From: Lachnospiraceae bacterium
Lineage (GTDB): Bacteria; Bacillota; Clostridia; Lachnospirales; Lachnospiraceae
Assembly (NCBI GenBank): GCA_902363555.1
Contig: CABJAM010000003.1
Location: 682,001-746,000 of the forward strand
Reading direction: 5' to 3'
DNA length: 64,000 nucleotides
Positions 33,783 through 42,792 of this stretch are shown here, in pieces. Position numbers and translations under genes: made by a program. Under the pieces are notes generated by a model. The model was given only the letters and a program-made list of their open reading frames with translations, did not search any database and had not been told where the DNA came from. How positions within the stretch are numbered: the stretch's first letter is position 1; each line of letters opens with the position of its first letter.

Positions 33783-35171
33783 TTACGAGAGCGCCGGTGT
33801 ATCGGCAAGATATTGCCGGCACAATCCGATCACCTCGGCCATGGCCTTTTCACCGGGCCCGCCAATAGTATTTCTCATATTAACGCAGGTCTTTAAGCTG
33901 ATCGCATCGTAAATATCTTCCTCAAACACAGGGCAGATCGATTTCAGTTCATCAAGGCTCATATCATCAATGGCGATACCCTTCTCAATACAAAAAAGCA
34001 CGATCTGTCCGATAATGCCGTGGGCATCGCGGAAAGCCACGCCGTGGTTCACAAGATAATCCGCGGCATCGGTAGCATTGGTGAAGCCGTTTTTTGCACT
34101 GCGTTCCATAGCATCTTTATTGATCTTCATAGTAGCGATCATGCCTTCAAAAAGCTTGATGCAGCCCTTAACCGTATCGATGGCGTCAAAGGTCAGCTCC
34201 TTATCCTCCTGCATGTCCTTATTATACGCCAGGGGCAGGCCCTTCATCGTCGTCAGGATGGAAGTAAGTGCGCCGTAAACGCGACCGGTCTTACCGCGGA
34301 CAAGCTCGGCGATATCCGGGTTCTTTTTCTGCGGCATTATGGAGCTTCCGGTAGAATAGGCGTCATCCAGCTCGATAAATTGATATTCATTCGTATTCCA
34401 TATAATGATCTCCTCGCAGAAGCGGCTTAAATGCATCATAATCGTGGAGAGAGCGCTAAGCAGTTCGATGAGATAATCCCGGTCAGATACGGAATCCATG
34501 CTGTTTAAGGTTGGTCCGTCAAATCCAAGGAGACTGGCCGTAAGGCTGCGGTCCAGCGGATAAGTAGTTCCGGCTAGGGCTCCGGCACCTAAGGGGCAGT
34601 AGTTCATCCGGCGGTAAATGTCGGCCAGGCGTGAACGGTCTCTGCGGAACATTTCAAAGTAAGCGCCGAAATGATGGGCCAGCGTCAGCGGCTGAGCCTT
34701 TTGAAGATGGGTAAAGCCAGGCATATATGTATGTGTATTTTCTGCCATAGTGTTCAGCAGCGTCTCCAGCAATTCTTTTAATAAGCTGTCGATTTCCCGG
34801 ATCTCATCGCGGGTATACAGCTTCATATCCAGAGCAACCTGATCGTTGCGGCTGCGGCCGGTATGCAGCTTTTTGCCTACATCGCCGGTGCGCTCAATGA
34901 GCGTGGCTTCCACAAAGCTATGGATATCCTCGTAGGTGGGGGATATTTCCAGACGTCCGTCAAGGATTTCTTCTTTTATATTTTGCAGTTCTTTAACAAT
35001 GATATCCTTCTCTTCATCGGTGAGAATACCGCAGGCCGCCAGCATGGTCACATGGGCAATGCTGCCGTCGATATCCTGTCTGAAAAATTTCTGGTCAAAG
35101 GAGATGGATGCATTGAAATTGTGCACCAACTGATTGGTTTCTTTAGTGAAGCGTCCGCCCCAGAGTTTCAT
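33783..35171 (-). CDS. argH: Argininosuccinate lyase
   Basis: Last enzyme of arginine synthesis, splitting argininosuccinate to arginine and fumarate. The 462-residue protein starts MKLWGGRFTKETNQLVHNFN at 35171, where GAAGGAATT provides the ribosome binding site (a longer frame upstream has none). It has HTGRSRNDQVALD and the fumarase/lyase signature GSSIMPQKKNPD with the flexible catalytic serine loop. No argG is next to it. The promoter on the minus strand is at 35286-35314. Confidence 0.97.
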   Translation of the reverse strand: MKLWGGRFTKETNQLVHNFNASISFDQKFFRQDIDGSIAHVTMLAACGILTDEEKDIIVKELQNIKEEILDGRLEISPTYEDIHSFVEATLIERTGDVGKKLHTGRSRNDQVALDMKLYTRDEIREIDSLLKELLETLLNTMAENTHTYMPGFTHLQKAQPLTLAHHFGAYFEMFRRDRSRLADIYRRMNYCPLGAGALAGTTYPLDRSLTASLLGFDGPTLNSMDSVSDRDYLIELLSALSTIMMHLSRFCEEIIIWNTNEYQFIELDDAYSTGSSIMPQKKNPDIAELVRGKTGRVYGALTSILTTMKGLPLAYNKDMQEDKELTFDAIDTVKGCIKLFEGMIATMKINKDAMERSAKNGFTNATDAADYLVNHGVAFRDAHGIIGQIVLFCIEKGIAIDDMSLDELKSICPVFEEDIYDAISLKTCVNMRNTIGGPGEKAMAEVIGLCRQYLADTPALS

Positions 35172-35285
35172 AATTAATTCCTTCTTTCGTGCGTATTTTC
35201 TATCCGAAGTCACAGCCCTATGCGCAAACAGTTATTAATTGACCGTGCTGCGCGTACAATGGCCCGTTACGGCGTATTTTTGTTT

Positions 35286-35314
35286 ATTTTATCGTGTTTG
35301 AATCATATTTGCAA
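35286..35314 (-). promoter_or_regulatory. argH promoter
   Basis: On the minus strand TTGCAA (35314-35309) and TAAAAT (35291-35286) at 17-base spacing, divergent from the promoter at 35353. Confidence 0.7.
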
Positions 35315-35352
35315 GACTTTCTTTAAATCGGTGACTGCTTATAATAGTAATG

Positions 35353-35381
35353 TTGCAGTATGGGATACTTTTCTGTATAAT
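35353..35381 (+). promoter_or_regulatory. Promoter of the ADP-ribosylglycohydrolase-like gene
   Basis: TTGCAG (35353-35358) and a perfect TATAAT (35376-35381), 17 bases apart, 90 bases before the start codon. Confidence 0.7.
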
Positions 35382-35470
35382 TAAAACAGAACTAAATTTT
35401 GACCTTAGTGCTCTTATCCGGCCAGAAACGAAACTGACCAGATGGCGCACTAGATGAAAGGAAAACACGC

Positions 35471-37618
35471 ATGAAAGTAATGAAACGGGAGTATGTAGAA
35501 AGAATTTACGCCGGCTGGCTCGCCAAGATCATCGGCATCCGGCTGGGCGCCCCCATCGAGGGTTGGAGCTATGAGCAGATAAAAAATATCTATGGGGAGC
35601 TGGATGGCTATGCTGTGGATTATAACGATTTTGCAGCGGATGATGACAGCAACGGCCCCCTGTTTTTTCTGAGAGCCCTTGAGGACGGAGGAAAGTGGGA
35701 TCAGATGGAGGCTCAGGATGTGGCGGAGGCGCTGCTGAATTATGCGCCCTTTGAGCACGGCTTTTTCTGGTGGGGCGGTTACGGCGTATCCACGGAGCAT
35801 ACGGCTTATCTCAACCTGAGAAATGGCATTAAAGCGCCGCAAAGCGGAAGCATCCTTCAAAACGGGCGGATCGCGGCGGAGCAGATCGGCGGACAGATTT
35901 TTATTGATACATGGGGCCTTGTAACGCCTGGCAATCCCGACCTTGCCGCAGCGCTGGCCGAAAAAGCCGCCAGTGTCACCCACGGGGGCAATGGGATTTA
36001 CGGCGGCATCTTTGTGGCTGTCTGTATCAGCTATGCATTTGTGGAAAAAGACATTCATAAGATCATTGCCAAAGGATTAAGCTATATTCCGGAAGATTGC
36101 GAATACGCCAGGGTAGTCCGGGCGGTACTGCGCTTTCACGGAGAGCTTTGCGATGACTGGCAGGCCTGCTACCGGTTCATCTTTGAAAATTACGGTTATG
36201 ATAAGTATCCGGGTGTCTGCCATATCATTCCAAATACGGCCGTGATGATCCTGGCCCTTGTGTACGGGAACGGAGATTTTTCAAAAACACTGAATATATG
36301 TAACCGGTGCGGCTGGGATACAGACTGTAATGTGGGCAATATCGCCACGATCATGGGTGTTCGCAACGGCCTTGAAGACATCGACTATGACAAGTGGAGA
36401 GCGCCGGTCAATGATCTGCTGATCTGCTCCGGTGTTATGGGTTCTTTAAACATTATGGATATTCCCTACGGCGCCGCCTACATCGCCAAAATGGCGGCCA
36501 TACTGGCGGGCGAGGAACTGCCAAAGCCTTACAACGAAATCTTTGACAGCCGCATCGATAGCTGCCATTTTGAGTACCCCGGTTCCACCCATGCGATTCG
36601 TGTGCGGACAGAGCATCTCCATACAAAGGCTGGCTATGCCGCGCCGGAATATAAGCTTTACAACACAAAGGAATCCGCGGCCACCGGAGAGCGCTCGCTC
36701 AAGCTGGCTGTGAACCGGGTACAGCCCGGGGAAAATATATACATTTATAAAAAGACCTATTACCGGCCAAAGGACTTCCATGACAGCCGTTACGATCCGG
36801 CTTTTTCACCCCTTGTCTATCCTGGACAGGTCCTGCACGGAAGCGTCATGCTCCCGGAATATGGACCGGGTGTGTCTGTAAGCCTGTATGCCAGAGATAT
36901 GCGCTCCGGAACGATTTATGAAAGCGCACCGTTAAAACCTGAAAAAGGCGTTTGGAGTACGATGGCTTACGAAATACCGTCGCTGGAGGGCGCGTGTATC
37001 GATGAGATAGGTTTTTGCGCCCATGTCAGCGGAGAGGGCGACGGTGAGAGGACCGTTGTTTTACTGATCGACGATCTGTATACCGACGGGCGGCCATCCT
37101 ATTCCGTGGAGCTCGCAGCGGAAAATGAGGAGGTGTGGACGCCGGTCCACAGGGAGATTTCCCAGTTTACAAAGTTAAAGGGGCTTGTCTATCTGGACGA
37201 TGGTCAGTTGAATTTATCCTCCTGCGATTTTGGCGAGGTGTACACAGGCAGCCATCAGTGGACAGATTATACTGCACAGTTTTACATCACCCCTGTGACC
37301 GGGAGCTGTCATCAGGTCAACGTACGTGTCCAGGGAGCCATCCGTTCCTACGCGGCGGCACTGCTTCCCGGCGGCCGGGCTGGACTTTTGAAAAATGAAA
37401 ATGGCTACCGGCTTTTGGCGGATACAACATTTGTCTGGGAGCCTGGAAAAGAATATAAGATCACTGTAAAGGCTGACGCCGGCACTTTAAGCCTTGCTGT
37501 GGACGACCAGTGGCTGCTTACCTGGGAGGACCGGGATAATCCCTATCTGGAAGGCGCTGTGGGTCTTTCCGTACAAAGCGGAAGCCACTGTAAATGCCGC
37601 AGAATCGTGATCATGTAA
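35471..37618 (+). CDS. ADP-ribosylglycohydrolase-family protein with lectin-like C-terminal domain
   Basis: A 715-residue protein. Residues 1-350 are an ADP-ribosylglycohydrolase (DraG-like) helical domain: GWLAKIIGIRLGAPIEG, the metal-binding aspartates ADDDSN and GWDTDCNVGNIATIMG. Residues about 380-540 form a beta-rich linker domain. Residues 560-715 (GQLNLSS, WTDYTAQFYITP, YKITVKADAGTLSLAVDDQ, GAVGLSVQSGSHCKCR) look like a concanavalin-type fold, as in DUF1080. That end module suggests a sugar or glycoside substrate rather than a modified protein, but no experiment supports this. No signal peptide. Ribosome binding site AAAGGA. Confidence 0.85.
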   Translation: MKVMKREYVERIYAGWLAKIIGIRLGAPIEGWSYEQIKNIYGELDGYAVDYNDFAADDDSNGPLFFLRALEDGGKWDQMEAQDVAEALLNYAPFEHGFFWWGGYGVSTEHTAYLNLRNGIKAPQSGSILQNGRIAAEQIGGQIFIDTWGLVTPGNPDLAAALAEKAASVTHGGNGIYGGIFVAVCISYAFVEKDIHKIIAKGLSYIPEDCEYARVVRAVLRFHGELCDDWQACYRFIFENYGYDKYPGVCHIIPNTAVMILALVYGNGDFSKTLNICNRCGWDTDCNVGNIATIMGVRNGLEDIDYDKWRAPVNDLLICSGVMGSLNIMDIPYGAAYIAKMAAILAGEELPKPYNEIFDSRIDSCHFEYPGSTHAIRVRTEHLHTKAGYAAPEYKLYNTKESAATGERSLKLAVNRVQPGENIYIYKKTYYRPKDFHDSRYDPAFSPLVYPGQVLHGSVMLPEYGPGVSVSLYARDMRSGTIYESAPLKPEKGVWSTMAYEIPSLEGACIDEIGFCAHVSGEGDGERTVVLLIDDLYTDGRPSYSVELAAENEEVWTPVHREISQFTKLKGLVYLDDGQLNLSSCDFGEVYTGSHQWTDYTAQFYITPVTGSCHQVNVRVQGAIRSYAAALLPGGRAGLLKNENGYRLLADTTFVWEPGKEYKITVKADAGTLSLAVDDQWLLTWEDRDNPYLEGAVGLSVQSGSHCKCRRIVIM

Positions 37619-37635
37619 AATTGTGAAAAATCTGG

Positions 37636-37664
37636 TTTACAATAATTTACATATGTGCTATACT
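37636..37664 (+). promoter_or_regulatory. rpsO promoter
   Basis: TTTACA (37636-37641) and TATACT (37659-37664) with 17-base spacing. Confidence 0.7.
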
Positions 37665-37684
37665 AATTGGGCATGAGCAATTAA

Positions 37685-37729
37685 CCTGTGTTCAGACAAA
37701 GGATTCTCCAACCCTGTCTTAGCACAAGG
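37685..37729 (+). promoter_or_regulatory. Possible S15 autoregulatory leader hairpin
   Basis: CCTGTG and CACAAGG plus AGACA and TGTCT can pair around an unpaired centre, in the rpsO leader just ahead of AGGAGG. S15 controls its own messenger through leader structures in several bacteria. The match here is by position and pairing only. Confidence 0.35.
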
Positions 37730-37757
37730 CATTTTCAAAATTCAGGAGGAATTAAAA

Positions 37758-38024
37758 ATGATCACAACAGAAATGAAAAAAGAAATCATTGCCAAATACG
37801 GCAAGACACCGGAAGACACCGGCTCACCAGAGGTTCAGATCGCTTTATTGTCAGCACGTATTACAGAACTTACAGAGCATCTGAAAATCCATAAAAAAGA
37901 CCATCATTCCAGACGCGGTCTTTTAAAAATGGTAGGTCAGAGACGTGGTTTACTGGACTACTTAAAGAAAACAGACATCGAAAGATACAGAGCTATCATC
38001 GAAAAGCTGGGCTTAAGAAAGTAA
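37758..38024 (+). CDS. rpsO: 30S ribosomal protein S15
   Basis: The 88-residue primary 16S rRNA-binding protein of the small subunit platform. The sequence is standard: DTGSPEVQIALLSARITELTEHLK, HKKDHHSRRGLLKMVGQRR and LDYLKKTDIERYRAIIEKLGLRK. AGGAGG precedes the ATG. It is followed by pnp, an order conserved in many bacteria. Confidence 0.98.
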   Translation: MITTEMKKEIIAKYGKTPEDTGSPEVQIALLSARITELTEHLKIHKKDHHSRRGLLKMVGQRRGLLDYLKKTDIERYRAIIEKLGLRK

Positions 38025-38037
38025 TTTTCTTGACATT

Positions 38038-38098
38038 AACAGGGTGGAGCATATCCACCCTGTTGTTGCACCAGAGCGTGTTTTAAAAATACGCTCTG
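38038..38098 (+). terminator. Two hairpins after rpsO (partial terminator/attenuator)
   Basis: AACAGGGTGGA/TCCACCCTGTT (38038-38064, 11 perfect pairs, TGTTGTT tail) and CAGAGCGT/ACGCTCTG (38072-38098). The first lacks a pure T run, so readthrough into pnp is expected. Confidence 0.6.
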
Positions 38099-38129
38099 AG
38101 CAACAAACGGATTCAGAGAGCGATACTGC

Positions 38130-38187
38130 CCGAGACCACTGAAAAGCGTATCAGAAATGGTTCTGGTGCATTTTTCAGTAGTTTCGG
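38130..38187 (+). promoter_or_regulatory. Long hairpin in the pnp leader
   Basis: CCGAGACCACTGAAAA (38130-38145) pairs with TTTTCAGTAGTTTCGG (38172-38187), with one mismatch and one wobble; CAGAA/TTCTG extends it inward. In E. coli the pnp leader hairpin is cut by RNase III and lets PNPase repress itself. This could be an analogue. Confidence 0.5.
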
Positions 38188-38278
38188 AAGCGCTCCTGAA
38201 AAAAAGAGAGTGGACACCGTTTCACTCGGACAAGGGTGGTTTCATACGAGATCACCGCGATTTGAAAGGAGTATGATT

Positions 38279-40396
38279 ATGACCAAAGGTATGATCAAAA
38301 AAACAGAATTTAAAACCTTTTCCATGGACCTTGCAGGCCGTCCGCTCGTTGTCGAGATCGGCAGAGTGGCTGCTCAGGCCAATGGTGCAGCATTTATGCA
38401 TTATGGAGATACAGTTGTATTATCCACAGCAACCGCCAGCGAAAAACCGAGAGATGGGATTGATTTCTTCCCTCTGAGTGTTGAATATGAAGAGAAATTA
38501 TATGCCGTAGGAAAGATTCCTGGAGGCTTTAATAAACGTGAAGGAAAGGCATCGGAAAACTCCGTCCTTACCTGCCGCGTGATCGACCGCCCCATGCGTC
38601 CGTTATTCCCTAAGGATTACAGAAATGACGTGACCCTTAACAACCTCGTTATGTGCGTGGATCAGGACTGCTCACCGGAGCTGACCGCCATGCTTGGTTC
38701 CGCCATTGCGGCTACCATTTCCGATATCCCATTTGACGGCCCTTGCGCCACGACCCAGGTAGGTCTTGTCAATGGCGAATTTGTATTTAACCCCACGGCC
38801 GATCAGAAGGCTGCTTCCGATCTGGCCCTGACCGTTGCCTCCACGAGAGATAAGGTCATTATGATCGAGGCCGGTGCCAATGAAGTGCCGGAGGATAAAA
38901 TGATCGAGGCGATCTTTGCAGCCCATGAGCTGAACCAGAAGATCATTGCTTTCATCGACACGATCGTGGCTGAATGTGGCAAAGAAAAACACACCTATAC
39001 AAGCTGCGGCGTTCCGGAAGAGCTTATGAACGCCATCAAAGAGATCGTAACACCGGAAGCTATGGAGGAAGCCGTATTTACCGACGTTAAGCAGGTGCGC
39101 GAGGAAAATATCCGTCAGATCAAGGATCTGCTTGCTGAAAAGTTTGCAGACAACGAAGAATGGCTGCCGCTTATTGACGATGCTGTTTATCAGTATCAGA
39201 AAAAGACGGTCCGCAAGATGATCTTAAAGGATCACAAGCGTCCGGACGGCCGCGCCATCAACGAAATCCGTCCGCTGGCTGCGGAGGTTGATATTCTGCC
39301 AAGAACTCACGGCTCCGGTATGTTCACCCGTGGACAGACTCAGATCTGTACAGTGACGACTCTGGCTCCTATGTCTGAAGCTCAGAGACTGGACGGCCTG
39401 GATGAGGCTGAGACGAGCAAACGCTATATGCATCACTATAATTTCCCATCCTATTCCGTAGGCGAGACAAAGCCCTCCAGAGGACCGGGAAGACGTGAGA
39501 TCGGTCATGGCGCTCTGGCAGAGCGTGCGCTGCTGCCTGTACTGCCTTCCGTAGAGGAATTTCCCTACGCTATCCGTACTGTATCCGAGACATTTGAGTC
39601 CAACGGCTCCACATCTCAGGCAAGTGTATGTGCATCCACATTGTCTCTGATGGCTGCCGGTGTTCCCATTAAGAAACAGGTTGCAGGTATTTCCTGCGGA
39701 CTTGTGACCGGAGACAGTGATGATGATTATCTTGTACTCACCGATATCCAGGGTCTGGAAGACTTCTTTGGCGATATGGACTTTAAGGTTGCCGGTACCC
39801 ATGATGGTATCACAGCTATCCAGATGGATATTAAGATCCACGGTCTGACCCGTGCCATCATCGAGGAAGCTATTTATAAAACAAAAGAAGCCAGAGAGTT
39901 CATTATTAACGAAGTGCTCACACCCTGCATTGCCCAGCCAAGAACTGAGGTTGGCGCTTATGCTCCAAAGATCATCCAGATCCAGATCGATCCTGCCAAG
40001 ATTGGCGAGGTTGTAGGACAGAAGGGTAAAGTGATCAATCAGATCATCGACGAGACTCATGTAAAGATCGATATCGATGATGACGGCAGCGTTTCCATCT
40101 GCGGTATCAGCAAGGACGATATTGGCCGCGCTGTAAAGATGATCCATATGATCGTAGATGAATTTGAAGAGGGCCGTATTTATGAAGGTACGGTTGTCAG
40201 CATTAAGGAATTTGGTGCATTTGTAGAATTTGCACCGGGCAAGGATGGTCTTGTTCATATTTCCAAGCTGGCCAATAAGCGTGTCAATAAAGTAGAGGAC
40301 GTACTGAGCCTTGGCGATGTTGTTAAAGCCAAATGCATGGGCAAGGATAAAATGGGCCGTGTAAGCTTCAGTATCCGCGATGCTGTTGAACAATAA
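38279..40396 (+). CDS. pnp: Polyribonucleotide nucleotidyltransferase (PNPase)
   Basis: Phosphorolytic 3'-to-5' exoribonuclease central to RNA turnover. The start at 38279 is seven bases after GAAAGGAG; an ATG at 38273 is too close and the longer frame from 38210 is not family-like. The 705 residues contain two RNase PH domains (GRPLVVEIGRVAAQANGA; FETSNGSTSQASVCASTL-like segments), then a KH domain with GQKG (GEVVGQKGKVINQII) and a C-terminal S1 domain (GTVVSIKEFGAFVEF). It forms a trimer in the cytoplasm and RNA degradosome. A classic terminator follows. Confidence 0.97.
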   Translation: MTKGMIKKTEFKTFSMDLAGRPLVVEIGRVAAQANGAAFMHYGDTVVLSTATASEKPRDGIDFFPLSVEYEEKLYAVGKIPGGFNKREGKASENSVLTCRVIDRPMRPLFPKDYRNDVTLNNLVMCVDQDCSPELTAMLGSAIAATISDIPFDGPCATTQVGLVNGEFVFNPTADQKAASDLALTVASTRDKVIMIEAGANEVPEDKMIEAIFAAHELNQKIIAFIDTIVAECGKEKHTYTSCGVPEELMNAIKEIVTPEAMEEAVFTDVKQVREENIRQIKDLLAEKFADNEEWLPLIDDAVYQYQKKTVRKMILKDHKRPDGRAINEIRPLAAEVDILPRTHGSGMFTRGQTQICTVTTLAPMSEAQRLDGLDEAETSKRYMHHYNFPSYSVGETKPSRGPGRREIGHGALAERALLPVLPSVEEFPYAIRTVSETFESNGSTSQASVCASTLSLMAAGVPIKKQVAGISCGLVTGDSDDDYLVLTDIQGLEDFFGDMDFKVAGTHDGITAIQMDIKIHGLTRAIIEEAIYKTKEAREFIINEVLTPCIAQPRTEVGAYAPKIIQIQIDPAKIGEVVGQKGKVINQIIDETHVKIDIDDDGSVSICGISKDDIGRAVKMIHMIVDEFEEGRIYEGTVVSIKEFGAFVEFAPGKDGLVHISKLANKRVNKVEDVLSLGDVVKAKCMGKDKMGRVSFSIRDAVEQ

Positions 40397-40413
40397 ATCT
40401 ATATAATAAAATT

Positions 40414-40457
40414 AGCCCGGCGGTTTTGGCAAAAGCTAAAGCCGCCGGGCTGTTTTT
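40414..40457 (+). terminator. Rho-independent terminator of pnp
   Basis: AGCCCGGCGG pairs with CCGCCGGGCT, followed by GTTTTTG. Its minus-strand side also lies at the end of the convergent gene at 40487. Confidence 0.92.
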
Positions 40458-40486
40458 GAATCGTTTATTACGTACTTTGAAAAAAA

Positions 40487-41440
40487 TCAGTGGTTTCCGT
40501 ATTTAAATGCATGTTTAAAGTGCTCATCGATGAATGTGGGTACAAAATCAAAGGTGACGGTCAACGGGAAGGCGACAAAGCTTCCGCCGGGGGCCAGCTC
40601 ATCCATGGTGCGGGCGACCTCATTGCGGATCTCCTCCTCGGTGACGCCCGGCCGGTCAAAGACATTCTGGGTATCATATCCGCCCACGAAGGTGAGCCGG
40701 TCCTGATATTTATCCTTTAACTGGCGTATGGGATTGGTGATCTGGAGCGGGTCAATGGCGTCGATGCCCAGTTCCACAAGCTCGTCAAAAATCGGCTCGA
40801 TATAACCGCAGGAGTGGTGCTCGTAAATAATACCGGCTTTATGGGTGGCGTCGATCACTCTTTTTAACGGTTCCTTAAAAAACTGCCGCCATAGATCGGG
40901 AGACATGAGCATACGGTCATTGGCGCCGTAATCATCGTGGAAGCAGAGCACATCGGGATGGTAGTATTTGCCCATGATCTCGATGAGCTGTACCTTATAA
41001 TCGGTAATGGCGTCCACCAGCGCCTGATATTCCGCCGGCTCCTCATACATGGCCACAAAAGCGTCCTCAAAGCCCATGAGCGCGTGCGTCCGCTCAAACA
41101 TGCCGTTAATGAGCATGAGATAGGAAATTTTATTTTCCCGGTCCCAGCCGGCCGTTTCTTTCGCTGCCGCGGCTTCCCAGTCGATGGCGTTAAGATCCGG
41201 GAAATGGACCTGCTCCCGCCATTTTGTTATATCGGTCAGCACCTTCGTGCCCGGCTTGACCATGGCGGCCAGTACCAGCGGAACAAATTCCCATTCCACG
41301 CCGAACCAGTCTTTACCGCCGGCCTCAGCTCGTTCGTTCATCGTCTCCGGTTTGAGAAAATCAAAGTCCGTAAAAAAGTTTGGCACATAGCCGATATTTT
41401 TGTGGGCGTAAACACCCAGCAATTGCTCGCGTTTTGTCAT
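40487..41440 (-). CDS. Uroporphyrinogen decarboxylase-like (URO-D superfamily) protein
   Basis: A 317-residue URO-D-fold protein. The start at 41440 is set by GGAGG eight bases upstream; an in-frame TTG five codons earlier overlaps that site. Family landmarks include KPGTKVLTDITKWREQ, CFHDDYGAND, YEHHSCGYIEPIFDELVELGIDAIDPLQ and FVGGYDTQNVF. Histidine and cysteine in HHSCG suggest a metal-binding methyltransferase branch (as in corrinoid methyltransferases) rather than haem synthesis. No haem or corrinoid gene is nearby, so the substrate is open. The next gene upstream on the same strand is a LysR regulator. Confidence 0.85.
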   Translation of the reverse strand: MTKREQLLGVYAHKNIGYVPNFFTDFDFLKPETMNERAEAGGKDWFGVEWEFVPLVLAAMVKPGTKVLTDITKWREQVHFPDLNAIDWEAAAAKETAGWDRENKISYLMLINGMFERTHALMGFEDAFVAMYEEPAEYQALVDAITDYKVQLIEIMGKYYHPDVLCFHDDYGANDRMLMSPDLWRQFFKEPLKRVIDATHKAGIIYEHHSCGYIEPIFDELVELGIDAIDPLQITNPIRQLKDKYQDRLTFVGGYDTQNVFDRPGVTEEEIRNEVARTMDELAPGGSFVAFPLTVTFDFVPTFIDEHFKHAFKYGNH

Positions 41441-41462
41441 AAGCGATTCCTCCAATATACAT

Positions 41463-41483
41463 GTTCGGTCTGGCTGAACGTTA
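41463..41483. repeat. Short palindrome TGTTCGG...CTGAAC in the URO-D leader
   Basis: GTTCGG and CTGAAC face each other just upstream of the gene's ribosome binding site, a short form of the interspersed palindromes. Confidence 0.4.
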
Positions 41484-41496
41484 CTTTGTAATATCT

Positions 41497-41525
41497 ATTT
41501 TAACGGAGGTCCGCTCAGTTGTAAA
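41497..41525 (-). promoter_or_regulatory. Promoter of the URO-D-like gene
   Basis: On the minus strand TTTACA (41525-41520) and TAAAAT (41502-41497), 17 bases apart, 57 bases upstream of the start codon. Confidence 0.7.
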
Positions 41526-41573
41526 AAGCTTATTTTCTATGGTTCCATACGGTTTGCGAATAGTAAAATTTAC

Positions 41574-41607
41574 GTTACTGTTTACTGGCCTGCCAGTGAA
41601 CAGTAAC
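41574..41607. repeat. Near-perfect interspersed palindrome (type copy)
   Basis: GTTACTGTTTACTGGC and GCCAGTGAACAGTAAC are inverted copies over 16 bases with a single T-G pair and a two-base centre. It lies just five bases past the stop codon of the LysR gene at 41612, between that gene and the URO-D promoter. Confidence 0.85.
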
Positions 41608-41611
41608 AAAT

Positions 41612-42496
41612 TTACCGCTTTGTTTTAAAATAGTCCAGAAGGATCGGCAGGGCAAAATTATTGTTCTGGGGATTCCATGCCAGCACTGCGTTCATTGGCG
41701 GGAGATCAGTAAGCGGCACGACCTTAACAGCGTCGGACTTTACAATGGTCATCCCGTCGTTTAAAAGTGCGCATTTTAGACCTGCCTCCACCCATAAAAT
41801 GGCGTCATCCATCGTATCGACAAAGTGAAAACTGGGGTAATAACCGCATAGCTGCCGGCACGTATCACGGACCAGCTCCACTCCGGAGGGGCACTCCTGT
41901 GTATTGACAATGACCAGAGATTCCTGCTCAAAATCTTTTAAGGTGACGTTTTTTTTGGAGGCCAGAGGATGGCGTCTGGGGATGATCAAAACCGGACGCA
42001 GCAGCTTGATATTTTTATAATTGATCCCTGGACGGAGACTGATATCAAAGTCATAGGTGATCACCGCGTCCAGGCTGCAGTCATACAAATGATCAATCAG
42101 TGCCGAAAAAGAGGAGCGGATCAGATGGATACGAATATTTGGATAGACAGTCTCAATGTGTTCCACAAAGTCGGGCAGCAGACCCGCGATATCCAGGCCG
42201 TCGATGACACCGATGCTTATGTTGCCAATGAGCCCGAAGCTGGCTTCCCTGGCTTTTTCTACGATAGTGTCATAAGTTTCCATGAGGTGGGAGAGCTCCT
42301 CAAAAAGCACGGTTCCCCCCGGCGTGAGCCGGAGCGTTTTATTATTCCGGATAAACAACTGCATGTTCAGCTCCGATTCAATGGCTGTGATCTGACGGCT
42401 CAGTGTGGGCTGGGTAACGTAAAGCCTGGCGGCGGCCTCGGTAAAATTCAGGCATCGGGCGGCCTCAATAAAATATTTGATCTGTGTAAATGTCAT
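41612..42496 (-). CDS. LysR-family transcriptional regulator
   Basis: A 294-residue LysR protein. Start 42496 is chosen because GGGGAGG stands just ahead; a longer frame to 42598 lacks one. The winged helix (about 1-60) reads MTFTQIKYFIEAARCLNFTEAAARLYVTQPTLSRQI, followed by an effector-binding domain with FSALIDHLYDCSLDAVITY and PRRHPLASKKNVTLKDFEQ. It faces away from degV and lies upstream of the URO-D-like gene on the same strand. It may regulate either or a distant target. Confidence 0.92.
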   Translation of the reverse strand: MTFTQIKYFIEAARCLNFTEAAARLYVTQPTLSRQITAIESELNMQLFIRNNKTLRLTPGGTVLFEELSHLMETYDTIVEKAREASFGLIGNISIGVIDGLDIAGLLPDFVEHIETVYPNIRIHLIRSSFSALIDHLYDCSLDAVITYDFDISLRPGINYKNIKLLRPVLIIPRRHPLASKKNVTLKDFEQESLVIVNTQECPSGVELVRDTCRQLCGYYPSFHFVDTMDDAILWVEAGLKCALLNDGMTIVKSDAVKVVPLTDLPPMNAVLAWNPQNNNFALPILLDYFKTKR

Positions 42497-42694
42497 AGTA
42501 AAAACCTCCCCGGGTATAAAGCGCCGGTATACTATCCCTGATCTATTAGATTGCCGTATATTATCCTTAAACTGCTGTACGGCAGCACTGGTACCCATAT
42601 TCGCATATCTGTATTATTATTGAAATTATAGCCCGGGCAAATGTTTTGTGCAAGGGAATATTTGAACGAATCCTGAACAATTTGTAATTATGCA

Positions 42695-42723
42695 TTGCTT
42701 TATTTGCCAAAATCAAATATAAT
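42695..42723 (+). promoter_or_regulatory. degV promoter
   Basis: TTGCTT (42695-42700) and a perfect TATAAT (42718-42723) with 17-base spacing, 69 bases before the start codon. Confidence 0.65.
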
Positions 42724-42792
42724 TTTATTAACTGCCACGCAGCAATCCTGCGGCCGGGCAGATGACCGATTAATTTTGAAAAGGGGAAAAGT

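Noticed and set aside
39224..40393. A 389-codon minus-strand frame inside pnp
   Set aside because: Shadow of pnp codon usage, no domain and no start context.
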